Positions 48,778 to 58,438 of a stretch of 64,000 nucleotides of DNA are shown piece by piece. Source of the stretch: Tethya wilhelma (lineage: Eukaryota > Porifera > Demospongiae > Tethyida > Tethyidae); NCBI GenBank assembly GCA_964030475.1, contig CAXIPT010000006.1, positions 4,901,531 through 4,965,530 on the forward strand, in the 5' to 3' direction. The translations under genes and the position numbers were made by a program. Under the pieces are notes generated by a model. The model had not been told where the DNA came from. It worked only from the letters and a program-made list of their open reading frames with translations, and did no database searches. Numbering within the stretch: position 1 is the stretch's first letter; every line of letters begins with the position of its first letter.

Positions 48778-50739
48778 CTAGTATGTGTTAGTATTTATTA
48801 ATTCTTCTGATACACAGCTAGCACTCTGAAAGTTAGAAAGGTTCCCCTCATGGTACTGGTGTGGGTTGAGGATTCTGTCAGGTAGAGAATCTTCAAGGTC
48901 TTCGTCATTTTCAAATGTCGTCCAATCGTAACCTTGCCTCCATGCTTTCACTTTCAGTATCATATTCTTGCTCCATTTCCTCTGAGCAAAGATCCAGTGT
49001 ATTACAACCACAGAGATGTATACCAGTGGAACATAGCCCATCAAAGTTATAAGTATCAAGTACAGTTTAGTGAATTTTATTTCCTTGATGCTTGAAATGT
49101 TCAAACCTGAAATCAGCGCATAGAATATTCCCAGTAAGAGAGCAAATGAAGCATTAATCTTAGTGTAGTGAGCAACTGAGCTTTTGAATGGCTGAATAGT
49201 GACTAGCAATATGGATAACAATATCAGAGATGCAGTTGCACTTGGAAAGAAAGCAGAGCCAACAGCTATGGAGGCAAGGGTTTGACATATTACTCTCCAG
49301 AGCAAAAAAAGAACAGCAAAACACCTACAATCTCTTGTTCCATGCTCAGTTCCATCTTTGTAACAGCCTAGGAATGATTCAACAAATGTACGGATCATAT
49401 ATGAGCACCTGGTTGGGAATAATGCAAGAAATTTTTGAAAGACTTTAAATGGATACAGGAAGAGGGTGAGCATTGGTAGTAAAACAAACACTATCAGGAC
49501 CACAATGGCAAGGATGGCATAGGGGAAGTGCTTTTGACCGAAATATTTCATACTACCATCATAATAAACGACTAGATCACGATCCTTTGAGTTGAAGACA
49601 TACAGTGCTCCTGGAGTGAGAATATCAAAAGATATGCTTAGGAATTTTATGAATGAAAGGAGGAAAAAGGTTGCATAGGCATCAATCACTGAAGTACGAC
49701 TGTCCCAATTTCTACGAAAGAAAGTAAAGACACGTCGAAAGGGTTTCCAAATAAAGACCACCACCTTAAAGTTGCGATCGTGTAGCTCAATCAGAGTGTA
49801 TGATACAATCATTAGCAAGAGAGGATAGATAGCTATAGCATAGTCAAGAGTGAGTGTCTGAATTGTGTTCAGATTCAGACAGATATCTGGCAGGAGAGCT
49901 CGAAAGAAGTCAAGGTTCCAAAAGCTGTACAAAGAAAAAGCAACTTTGGCTGCTTTCATGCCAATTGGAATTCTTTGTGCTTCAAGATAGACTGCTCGAG
50001 CAAATACTGGTGCAGAAATTGCTTGGCTGAAAAAGACATAGCCATGTAGATGGGAAGTGGTCGCACTGATCTTGAAGAACAGTACAAAAAAGTAGAAAAA
50101 AGTCAGAGGTGCAAATGCAGCTAAAATGTACTTCCACCAGTTTTTGTGTCCATTAGGACAGTACACACAGCTCACATTGTATGAATATGCTAATGGAGTG
50201 TAATTCTTTTTACAATTTCCACACAGTGAACCTGTCCTGCCAAATCTGCCGCACATATCATGATTTAGTTCTTCTATAGTTGGTGGAAGTTGATGGTAGA
50301 CTATGTCAAAATGCTTATTATTAACATTCTCGCAGTTGTAGAAGCAAGCACCAACAACTACCGTATCCCGTTTGTGGTCGTAGGTTACACAGAAACAATC
50401 TAATACTGCCGATGTATGATTTGGCATGTTGTCGCATCTGATTATATAGTGATAACTTGGAGCACATTCACACTTAGAGGTCACATTGTTGTAGTAATAC
50501 CATGGCTGGGAGCAAGAATTTTTTTCATATTTGGAGGCACTTGAATTGCTCAGTGTATTGCTTACTTTCAGTTCCTTCTCTTTTGTGTTCTGTGCTTGAT
50601 TGTTTTGTAAGTAGCTGCTGTTTGAACAGCCTCTTTGTTTCTCACAGTGACAGCTGCCTTCTCTGACACTGACTAGTAGGCACAATAGAAACACCACCTG
50701 AACTACAGTGACTCTAACAGACATCAGTAACTGAGCCAT
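48778..50739 (-). CDS. 9-TM Cys-rich receptor-like protein, family member 3
   Basis: Single exon, 653 residues from ATG 50739-50737 (open to 50772, but MAQLL is the conserved family start). Signal peptide, then a variable linker (SNSSYLQNNQAQNTKEKELK), CSQPWYYYNNVTSKCECAPS, TSAVLDCFCVTYDHKRDT, MCGRFGRTGSLCGNCKKN and the TM region as in member 1. Differences concentrate before the first Cys block and after TM1 (VYLEAQRIPIGMKAAKVAFS). The tail ends with SVSEEL-like sequence and NTY. Transcribed in the same direction as all others. Confidence 0.82.
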   Translation of the reverse strand: MAQLLMSVRVTVVQVVFLLCLLVSVREGSCHCEKQRGCSNSSYLQNNQAQNTKEKELKVSNTLSNSSASKYEKNSCSQPWYYYNNVTSKCECAPSYHYIIRCDNMPNHTSAVLDCFCVTYDHKRDTVVVGACFYNCENVNNKHFDIVYHQLPPTIEELNHDMCGRFGRTGSLCGNCKKNYTPLAYSYNVSCVYCPNGHKNWWKYILAAFAPLTFFYFFVLFFKISATTSHLHGYVFFSQAISAPVFARAVYLEAQRIPIGMKAAKVAFSLYSFWNLDFFRALLPDICLNLNTIQTLTLDYAIAIYPLLLMIVSYTLIELHDRNFKVVVFIWKPFRRVFTFFRRNWDSRTSVIDAYATFFLLSFIKFLSISFDILTPGALYVFNSKDRDLVVYYDGSMKYFGQKHFPYAILAIVVLIVFVLLPMLTLFLYPFKVFQKFLALFPTRCSYMIRTFVESFLGCYKDGTEHGTRDCRCFAVLFLLWRVICQTLASIAVGSAFFPSATASLILLSILLVTIQPFKSSVAHYTKINASFALLLGIFYALISGLNISSIKEIKFTKLYLILITLMGYVPLVYISVVVIHWIFAQRKWSKNMILKVKAWRQGYDWTTFENDEDLEDSLPDRILNPHQYHEGNLSNFQSASCVSEELINTNTY

Positions 50740-51141
50740 TTTCGTAACTGTTCTTATCAAGTCTGGTATCATACTGAATGTAAGCCGAATTGTTGATAAG
50801 TTTAAAGCTATAAAAATAATCTTTTTTCTGTGATTGTTTGCTGATTATAGTTTATTTTACAAAACACTCCCATGCTATTTTATCAGTATGGGAAACAAAG
50901 TTCTTGACGATTCATTGACTCCCATGGCATGCACTCACATTTCCTCTACATAATTATCATCATATTACGATTGGGAACTACCTTTTTTTTTCATGTGATT
51001 AAGACTATAGCTATTAAAATTTGCTCGTGAAACAATAAAGTAGTGATATTAATGCACTTTAATAAATAATGAATACCCTAAACTGTTCTACTGTAGCTAA
51101 GATCTATATCCTTTGTATCTTCAAGTTTGCATTGTTCAACA

Positions 51142-53109
51142 CTAATATGTGTTAGTATTTGTTAATTCTTCTGTTACTGATACACTGCTAACACTGTGAA
51201 AGTTAGAAAGGTTCCCCTCATGGTACTGGTGTGGGTTGAGGATTCTGTCAGGTAGAGATTCCTCAATGTCTTCATCATTTTCAAATGTCCTCCAATCGTA
51301 TCCTTTCCTCCATGCTTTCACTTTCAGTATCATATTCTTGCCCCATTTCCTCTGAGCAAAGATCCAGTGTGTTACAACCACAGAGATGTATACCAGTGGG
51401 ACACAACCAATTACAGCTGTAAGAATCAAATACGGGTTACTGAATCTTATTTCCTTTATGTTTGAAATGTTCAAACCTGAAATCAGTGCATAGAATACTG
51501 CCAGTAAGAGAGCAAAAAAACTATTTATCTTAGTGTAGTGAGCAACTGAGCTTTTGAAAGGCTGAATAGTAACTAGTAATATGGCTAACAATATCAGAGA
51601 TGCAGTTTCAAAGGGAAAGAAAGCAGAACCAACAGTTATTGAGGCGAGGATTAGACCTATTACTCTCCAGAGCAAAAAAAGAACAGCAAAACACCTACAA
51701 TCTCTCGTCCCATGCTCAGTTCCATCTTTGTAACAGCCAAGGAATGATTCGACAAAGGTATGGATCATATATGAGTACCTCGTTGGGAATAATGCGAGAA
51801 TTTTTTGAAAGAATTTAAATGGATAGAGAAGAAGTGTGAGCATTGGTAGCATAACAAATACTATCAGGACCACAATGGCAAGGATGGCATAGGGGAAGTG
51901 CTCTCGACCGAAATATTTTATGCTACCATCAAAATAAACAACTAGATCATGATCCTTTGAGTTGAAGACGTAAAGGGATCCTGGAGTGAGAATATCAAAT
52001 GATACGCTAAGAAATTTTGTGAATGAAAGAATAAAAAAAGTTGAATAGGCATCAATTACTGTAGTGCGACTATCCCAATTTCTCCGGAAAAATGTGAAGG
52101 CACTTCGAAATGGCTTCCAAATACAGACTACCACCTTAAAGTTGCGATCATGTAGCTCAATCAGAGTGTATGATACGATCATTAACAAGAGAGGGTAGAT
52201 AGCTATGGCATAATCAAGGGTGAGTGTCTGAATTGTGTTCAGATTCAGACAGATATCTGGCAGGAGAGCTCGGAAGAAATCAAGGTTCCAGAAGCTGTAC
52301 AAAGATGCAGCAACTTTGACTATTTTCATGACAGTTGGAATTCTTTGCACTTGTAGATAGACTGCTCGAGCAAACACTGGTACAGAAATGGCTTGACTGA
52401 AAAAGACGTAGCCATGAAGATGGGAAGTGGTGGCACTTATCTTGAAGAATAGTACAAAAAAGTAGAAAAATGTCAGAGGTGCAAATGCAGCTAAAATGTA
52501 CTTCCACCAGTTTTTGTGTCCATTAGGACAGTACACACAGCTCACATTGTATGAATATGCTAATGGAGTGTAATTCTTTTGACAATCCCCACAAAGAGAA
52601 CCTGTTCTGCCAAATCTGCCACATGTATCAATATTTAGTTCTTCTACTGTTTCAGGAAGCTGATGATAGACTACATCGTATTGTCTCCTATTCACATTAT
52701 CACAGTTGTAGAAGCAAGCACCAGCAACTACAGCTTCCCTTTTTTTATCGTAAGTTACACAGAAGCAGTCCAATACTGCTGATGTACGATTTGGCATGTT
52801 GTGGCAGCTGATGATACGTCGATAACTTGGTGCACATTCACACTTGGAAGTTTTATTGTTATAGTAAAACCATGGCTGAGAGCAAATATTGTTTTCATAC
52901 TTGGATGCACTTGAATTGGTTGATATATTGCTTACTTTTAGTTTCTTATCTGTAAACTCTTGTACTTGGATGCTTTCCAAGTGGCTACTGTTTGAATAGC
53001 CTCCTTGTTTCTCACAGTGACAGCTGCCTTCCCTGACACTGACTAGTAGGCACAATAGAAACACTATACAGATTGTAGTGACTCTAACAGACATCAATAA
53101 CTGAGCCAT
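51142..53109 (-). CDS. 9-TM Cys-rich receptor-like protein, family member 4
   Basis: Single exon, 655 residues, ATG 53109-53107. The ectodomain has CSQPWFYYNNKTSKCECAPS with N-glycosylation sites, CDNVNRRQYDVVYHQLPETV and CGRFGRTGSLCGDCQKN. The TM block is near-identical to members 1-3; FVESFLGCYKDGTEHGTRDC is invariant. The tail is RKGYDWRTFENDEDIEESLP then DRILNPHQYHEGNLSN, ending TNTNTY. No internal breaks. Confidence 0.82.
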   Translation of the reverse strand: MAQLLMSVRVTTICIVFLLCLLVSVREGSCHCEKQGGYSNSSHLESIQVQEFTDKKLKVSNISTNSSASKYENNICSQPWFYYNNKTSKCECAPSYRRIISCHNMPNRTSAVLDCFCVTYDKKREAVVAGACFYNCDNVNRRQYDVVYHQLPETVEELNIDTCGRFGRTGSLCGDCQKNYTPLAYSYNVSCVYCPNGHKNWWKYILAAFAPLTFFYFFVLFFKISATTSHLHGYVFFSQAISVPVFARAVYLQVQRIPTVMKIVKVAASLYSFWNLDFFRALLPDICLNLNTIQTLTLDYAIAIYPLLLMIVSYTLIELHDRNFKVVVCIWKPFRSAFTFFRRNWDSRTTVIDAYSTFFILSFTKFLSVSFDILTPGSLYVFNSKDHDLVVYFDGSIKYFGREHFPYAILAIVVLIVFVMLPMLTLLLYPFKFFQKILALFPTRYSYMIHTFVESFLGCYKDGTEHGTRDCRCFAVLFLLWRVIGLILASITVGSAFFPFETASLILLAILLVTIQPFKSSVAHYTKINSFFALLLAVFYALISGLNISNIKEIRFSNPYLILTAVIGCVPLVYISVVVTHWIFAQRKWGKNMILKVKAWRKGYDWRTFENDEDIEESLPDRILNPHQYHEGNLSNFHSVSSVSVTEELTNTNTY

Positions 53110-53578
53110 TTTTGTAACAGTTCTTATCAGGTCAGTTATATAGTAAGCTGGCTTTTTTGAAAAGTTTGTTGATGTACATCAGCTCAAAGTGATATCCACA
53201 GTATGTGAGTGATGCACTGTTGTTGATTGTGATTGTTTTGTTTGAAACTAAAGCAATCTTTGTTCAGTGATTGCTTGTTGATAGAGAGTTTATTTAACAA
53301 AACACACCCATGTAAGTATGGGAAAGTTATCGATTACATATTATGCATGCCTGGCACTTGAATTTTTCGTCACATGTATGATAGCAAGATTTGTTTTTGT
53401 TTTTGTCAGTGCATATAGATGGCAAAATGTAATACAAAATGACATTTTAATTTCTTGATTATGATGCAAGCAGCAATATAATACTAGATGCATACAAATT
53501 TATAAAATTGTATGTGCATGATTAACACCCTAAATCTACAGCATTTCTTGACTCACTAACTTATACTATTGTTCTATA

Positions 53579-55600
53579 CTAGTATGTATTAGCATTTGTT
53601 AATTTATCTGTTACTGATATATCACTGCTAGCACTGTGAAAGTTAGAAAGGTTCCCCTCATGGTACTGGTGTGGGTTGAGGATTCTGTCAGGTAGAGAGT
53701 CCTCAATGTCTTCGTCATTTTCAAATGTCCTCCAATCATAACCTTGCCTCCACGCTTTCACTTTCAGTATCATATTCTTGCCCCATTTCCTCTGAGCAAA
53801 GACCCAGTGTGTTAAAACCACAGAGATGTATCCTAGTGGACATACAAAGAATAAACCAGCAAATCCAAGAAAAGCGTTGTTAAATCCAATCACTTTTATG
53901 CTAGAGATATCCATTCCAACTATTGATGCATAAAAGAACACGATAAATAGAAGAAATGTTACGTTGATCTTTGTATAGTGAGCTAATTCTGGCTTGAATG
54001 GTTGAATTGCTACCAGCATTAAGACCAGAAGTAGGATTAGCAAAATAGTAGCTGGGAAGAAGTCTGAGCTAACAGTCATTGAATAAAGTAGAAATGAAAG
54101 GAATCTCCACAGCAAAAAAAGGACTGCAAACCACCTACAATCTCTCGTTCCAGGTTCAGTTCCGTCTTTGTAGCAGCCAAGGAATGATTCAACAAATGTG
54201 CGAACTATATTGGACCACCTGGTTGGAAAACAAGTACCGAGAAACACCTGAAAGAATTTGAATGGGAAGAGAAAAAGCACAGCTGTGGGTATTCCAATGA
54301 ACATGACAAGGACTGCGATTGCTAAGATTCCATATGGCAAGTGATCTTTGCTAAAGTATCCAATACTCCCATCGTAGTATAGAACAAGCCTAGACTCCTT
54401 TTGATTCAATGTATACAGCCTTGATGGTGTTAGAAGATCAAAAGATGTACTGAGAAATTTCTCGTATGAGAGAAGAAAGAATGTGGCATAGGCATCAATC
54501 ACTGAAGTACGACTGTCCCAATTTCTACGAAAGAAAGTGAAAACACTTCGAAATGGTTTCCAAATAAAGACCACTGCTTTAAAGTTGCGGTCGTGTAACT
54601 CAATCAGAGTGTACGATACAATCATCAAAAATAGAGGGTAAACTGCTATGGCATAGTCTAGGGTAAGTGTTTGAAGTGTAGTTGTTCTTAAGCAAATTGG
54701 TGGTAGGAGAGCGCGGAAGAAATCGAGGCTCCAAAACCCATAGAAGGAAATGATGACTTCAATTCCTTTCTGTTGTCTTGGAGTATTGATAAGAGATGGT
54801 AAGATTATCCGTGGAAAGGCTGGTACCGTTATGAACTGACTGAAGAATACAAAGCCATGTAAATGAGAAGAAGTGGCACTAATTCTAAAGAACAGGACAA
54901 TAAAAAATGATACTGTCTGTAGTCCATATGCAGCCAAAATGAACAGCAACCAATTTTTGTACACATGGCTCTTAGGGCATTTAACACAGCTCATATTGTA
55001 TGAATATGCTAGGGGATGCATATCATTCATACACTGTCCACAAAGAGGCCCTGTTCTGTTCAACCAATGATGCTGGCACATGTACTCATTGAGCTTTGAT
55101 AAGTTGCGTGGAAGCTTGTGGTAGACCACGTCAAACCCATGCTTGTTTTTGTCTACATTTTCACAGTTGTAAAAACACTCTCCGGCAACTGTTTTTTGTG
55201 TTTTTTCATCATAAGTCACGCAGTAGCAATCCAACACAGCTGATGTTTTGAGTGTGTTGTTGCACCTGATATTCAGGTGATGTATTCCTGTTTCATCACA
55301 TACGCATTCAGAGCCGTTGTAGTAAAACCAAGGTGGACAACAGTCATCACTCCTACAGTCCCTATCCACCTGGTCTTGATACAGTAGTACTTTGCTTGAA
55401 TTCAGTATTCTGCTTTGTTCCAGTTGATAGTAACTGCTATTGTTCCAATTAGGCTTAAATTCAATCTTGTTAGAGTAGCTATTTTTGCTTTCACTGTCAC
55501 TAACTCTGTCTCTCATATTCACACCGTTTGTCTGACAGGCTAAATCTAAGACAGTGCAAATTACTGACAGATTTACAATTTGGAATTTAAAACTTAGCAT
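53579..55600 (-). CDS. 9-TM Cys-rich receptor-like protein, family member 5 (divergent ectodomain)
   Basis: Single exon, 673 residues, ATG 55600-55598. The N-terminus (FKFQIVNLSVICTVLDLACQ) and about 90 residues after it are unlike members 1-4, and the Cys block reads DDCCPPWFYYNGSECVCDET. CQHHWLNRTGPLCGQCMNDM replaces the usual GRFGRTG block. The TM1-TM3 region is distinct (LIFILAAYGLQTVSFFIVLF; FWSLDFFRALLPPICLRTTT), while the stretch from SYTLIELHDRNFK to the tail and the end ...TDKLTNANTY are strongly conserved. This mosaic pattern fits gene conversion homogenising the cytoplasmic half. Confidence 0.82.
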   Translation of the reverse strand: MLSFKFQIVNLSVICTVLDLACQTNGVNMRDRVSDSESKNSYSNKIEFKPNWNNSSYYQLEQSRILNSSKVLLYQDQVDRDCRSDDCCPPWFYYNGSECVCDETGIHHLNIRCNNTLKTSAVLDCYCVTYDEKTQKTVAGECFYNCENVDKNKHGFDVVYHKLPRNLSKLNEYMCQHHWLNRTGPLCGQCMNDMHPLAYSYNMSCVKCPKSHVYKNWLLFILAAYGLQTVSFFIVLFFRISATSSHLHGFVFFSQFITVPAFPRIILPSLINTPRQQKGIEVIISFYGFWSLDFFRALLPPICLRTTTLQTLTLDYAIAVYPLFLMIVSYTLIELHDRNFKAVVFIWKPFRSVFTFFRRNWDSRTSVIDAYATFFLLSYEKFLSTSFDLLTPSRLYTLNQKESRLVLYYDGSIGYFSKDHLPYGILAIAVLVMFIGIPTAVLFLFPFKFFQVFLGTCFPTRWSNIVRTFVESFLGCYKDGTEPGTRDCRWFAVLFLLWRFLSFLLYSMTVSSDFFPATILLILLLVLMLVAIQPFKPELAHYTKINVTFLLFIVFFYASIVGMDISSIKVIGFNNAFLGFAGLFFVCPLGYISVVLTHWVFAQRKWGKNMILKVKAWRQGYDWRTFENDEDIEDSLPDRILNPHQYHEGNLSNFHSASSDISVTDKLTNANTY

Positions 55601-55954
55601 TCTTTGTTAGCTTGAGAAATGCCTATATGTTGCAAGCTGAATGAAACAGCTCTGCGATATTCCTTTCTTATGTCTCTAATAATCCTTTTTGTTGTTGTTG
55701 TTTACTTATAAGATTTGCTTTCAGTTTGAATACAAGTACCATTGATAGTATACTAGAATCAAAAACATTAAAGTAACATATGTACAAATTGTTTTATCTT
55801 TCTACCATAAACTATCCACAGCAAACAAACACATTATCGATATTATAAAGTACCACGTACACTGAGCTTAAATATCAAACTTCTCAACAATAAAGTATAG
55901 TTTCTCTGTATTACTATATATTATATGTGTGTGCTGAATGTGCTATACTATAAC

Positions 55955-57895
55955 TCAGTAAGTTGCTACACTAGATAACAAGGAATTGCTTATGCTAGCA
56001 TTTCCACCATCATCGTCATCATCATCGTCAGGGTAGTGATCTGGATGGACTATCCGATCAGGAAGAGAGTTGTCCATATCTTGGGCACAGCTCTCTAGGG
56101 ACCACCAGTTGTAGCCTTCCCTCCATACTTGAAGCTTTGCAATGAAATCTTTGCCCCATTTTCTTTTCGTGTAGAACCAATGTATCGCCACAACACAGAT
56201 GTAAATGATTGGAATAGTTCCCAGGAAAAACGTAAGAACCCTAAATGGTGTACTGAACTGCGTATCCTTGATACCTGCCATATCATTACCTCCAATTGAA
56301 GCATAAAAGAGAACCAACAAAATTATGAAGAAAACATTTATTTTTGAGTAATGACTCACTGCTTCTTTGAACGGTTGGATGATAATGATGAGTAAGGCAA
56401 ATGCTAGCAATATCATTATAGTAGCTATAAAGTATGTAACACTTAGAGTGATGGCGTACATCAGGAAACACAATATGCGGAATACATAGAAGAGCACAGC
56501 GAAACATCTGCAATCTCTCGTCCTTTCTGTTCCATCTTTGTAGCAACCAAGCAAGGAATCAGCAAATGTGTGTACTATATGCCACCTGACTGGAAAGCAA
56601 TTGAGAAACCTTTGAAAAAATTTGAAGGGATACAGAAACAGCACTGTCAATGGCACTACAATGAAAATAAGTAGAACCATTATTGCAGTTATGGCATAGG
56701 GTAAATGTTCTTTGCCAAAGTAGTCAATGCTTCCATTGTAGTAGAGAACAAAGCTAACATTTGTTGAATTTAATTGGTACAGATGTGCTGGTGCAAGAAT
56801 GTCGAAGGAGACACTAAGAAATTTCATGAAAGAGAGGATAAAAAAAGTAGCATAGGCATCAATCACTGACGTCTGACTGTCCCAATTTCTACGAAAGAAC
56901 ATGAAAACAAACCGAAAGGGTTTCCAAATGTAAACAACAACTTTAAAGTTGCGATTGTGTAATTCAATCATTACATAAGAGAAAGCCATTAAGAAGAGAG
57001 GATACATAGCTATTGCATAGTCGAGTGTTAGAATTTGTAGTGTTGTTGCTCGCAGGCAGACATCAGGTATAGTGATACGAAGGAAATCCAGATTCCAGAT
57101 GCTGTAAAAATTAACGAGTACTTTTGTTGCTATTAGTTGCTTTGATTCAGGAGCATGTTTTAGTGTTGGTATGACAATTCGAACAAATGCTGGTATGAAT
57201 ATACCTTGACTGAAAATGACGTAACCATGCATATGAGATGTTGTGGCACTAATCTTGAAAAAGAGAATGATAAAACAAAAGATCGTAAGTGGTAGAAATT
57301 CTGACATGAGAATCTTCCACCAGTTTTTGTGACCATCTTCACATTCTGCACAGTTTAGATTATACGAATATGCTAGAGGAAAAGTACCGTTTTTACACTT
57401 TCCACAAAGTCGTCCTGTCCTATTGAATGCACCACACATCATCTCATCAAGTTCCTGTAGAGTGTTTGGTAGTGAATGGTACACATAATCATGTCTATTT
57501 TTTTGAATATTCTCACAGTTGTAGTAGCAAGGGCCTGTGACTGTTACATTGTATTTGTTGTCATAGGTAACACAGAAGCAATCCAACACTGCTGATGTTT
57601 TTTCCCTACATTGAATAATGTTGTGACGAGAATTGCCACATTTACACTTACAATCTCCATCTTTGTCAATTACTTTAAGAAACCACGGTGGACAGGATCC
57701 ATTTCCATTACAGCTCAGAGTCTGGTTGTCACAGTGATGCTTGTTGTAGTTGATTCCAGAAACCTCTCTTTGACCGTCTAGTCTTTGATAAGTGCATTCT
57801 ACACGATTTGTAGGACTCCAAAGTTCTGTTTCAGCTCCAGCTACAGAGAGTCCACACAAGAGGACAAAAATTACTGTCCTTGTTACACTATCCAT
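55955..57895 (-). CDS. 9-TM Cys-rich receptor-like protein, family member 6 (second subfamily)
   Basis: Single exon, 646 residues, ATG 57895-57893. Signal peptide VIFVLLCGLSVAGAET, then ECTYQRLDGQREVSGINYNK, SCPPWFLKVIDKDGDCKCKC, TSAVLDCFCVTYDNKYNVTV, GPCYYNCENI, MCGAFNRTGRLCGKCKNGTF and NLNCAECEDGHKNWW. TM helices align with member 1. The tail differs: WREGYNWWSLESCAQDMDNS, LPDRIVHPDHYP, then an Asp run (DDDDDDD) and SSVATY. About half identical to members 1-5 and very close to member 7. Confidence 0.82.
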   Translation of the reverse strand: MDSVTRTVIFVLLCGLSVAGAETELWSPTNRVECTYQRLDGQREVSGINYNKHHCDNQTLSCNGNGSCPPWFLKVIDKDGDCKCKCGNSRHNIIQCREKTSAVLDCFCVTYDNKYNVTVTGPCYYNCENIQKNRHDYVYHSLPNTLQELDEMMCGAFNRTGRLCGKCKNGTFPLAYSYNLNCAECEDGHKNWWKILMSEFLPLTIFCFIILFFKISATTSHMHGYVIFSQGIFIPAFVRIVIPTLKHAPESKQLIATKVLVNFYSIWNLDFLRITIPDVCLRATTLQILTLDYAIAMYPLFLMAFSYVMIELHNRNFKVVVYIWKPFRFVFMFFRRNWDSQTSVIDAYATFFILSFMKFLSVSFDILAPAHLYQLNSTNVSFVLYYNGSIDYFGKEHLPYAITAIMVLLIFIVVPLTVLFLYPFKFFQRFLNCFPVRWHIVHTFADSLLGCYKDGTERTRDCRCFAVLFYVFRILCFLMYAITLSVTYFIATIMILLAFALLIIIIQPFKEAVSHYSKINVFFIILLVLFYASIGGNDMAGIKDTQFSTPFRVLTFFLGTIPIIYICVVAIHWFYTKRKWGKDFIAKLQVWREGYNWWSLESCAQDMDNSLPDRIVHPDHYPDDDDDDDGGNASISNSLLSSVATY

Positions 57896-58438
57896 TTTAT
57901 TAAACCCTACACACTGAACCCTGGTTACACATTACTCCTTTAAAGTTGACGTGAATTGATAGTTTATTATTGGCTAATTCTTATTCTTATTCCAAAATTT
58001 GTTCCATTAGTCCCAAAACACTGGCATAGATTTTGCTTACTATTGAACATCATTGCTTGAAAATGTTTATTATTATGGTTAGTTCTTTGGATTCAGAATC
58101 CATTACTATATACATGTGCACTGATCACATGATATCCCTTTGATGATACTGAATTTATCACACATCATCTTGTAGAATCTTCAGTAATGGAATAGTACAC
58201 AATTTGATGTTCATTTTTCATAGTGTTCTCACTCAAAGTAACATACACTGCTAGCAGGACATTCATGATGTAAGCATACAAAGTTTTTATCTTTCTACAA
58301 CAAACTCTACCTACACACACATTACTACATTTAAGAGAAGTGTATGTTTACAAAGATTAACCTGTGTGTGATATTATGCTTATTGATAGTAAATATGTCT
58401 CTGTATTTTATGTACATGAAATTGTGCTAAAATATAGC
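57896..58438. other. Intergenic region between members 6 and 7
   Basis: AT-rich, about 540 bp, no gene seen. It should contain the promoter of member 6. I could not find the CCCATG...GGGAAAG block here. Confidence 0.4.

Noticed and set aside
42264..55070. Short plus-strand ORFs opposite the 9-TM genes
   Set aside because: The same antisense ORF recurs in each paralogue because the sense protein is conserved; no splice or start evidence.
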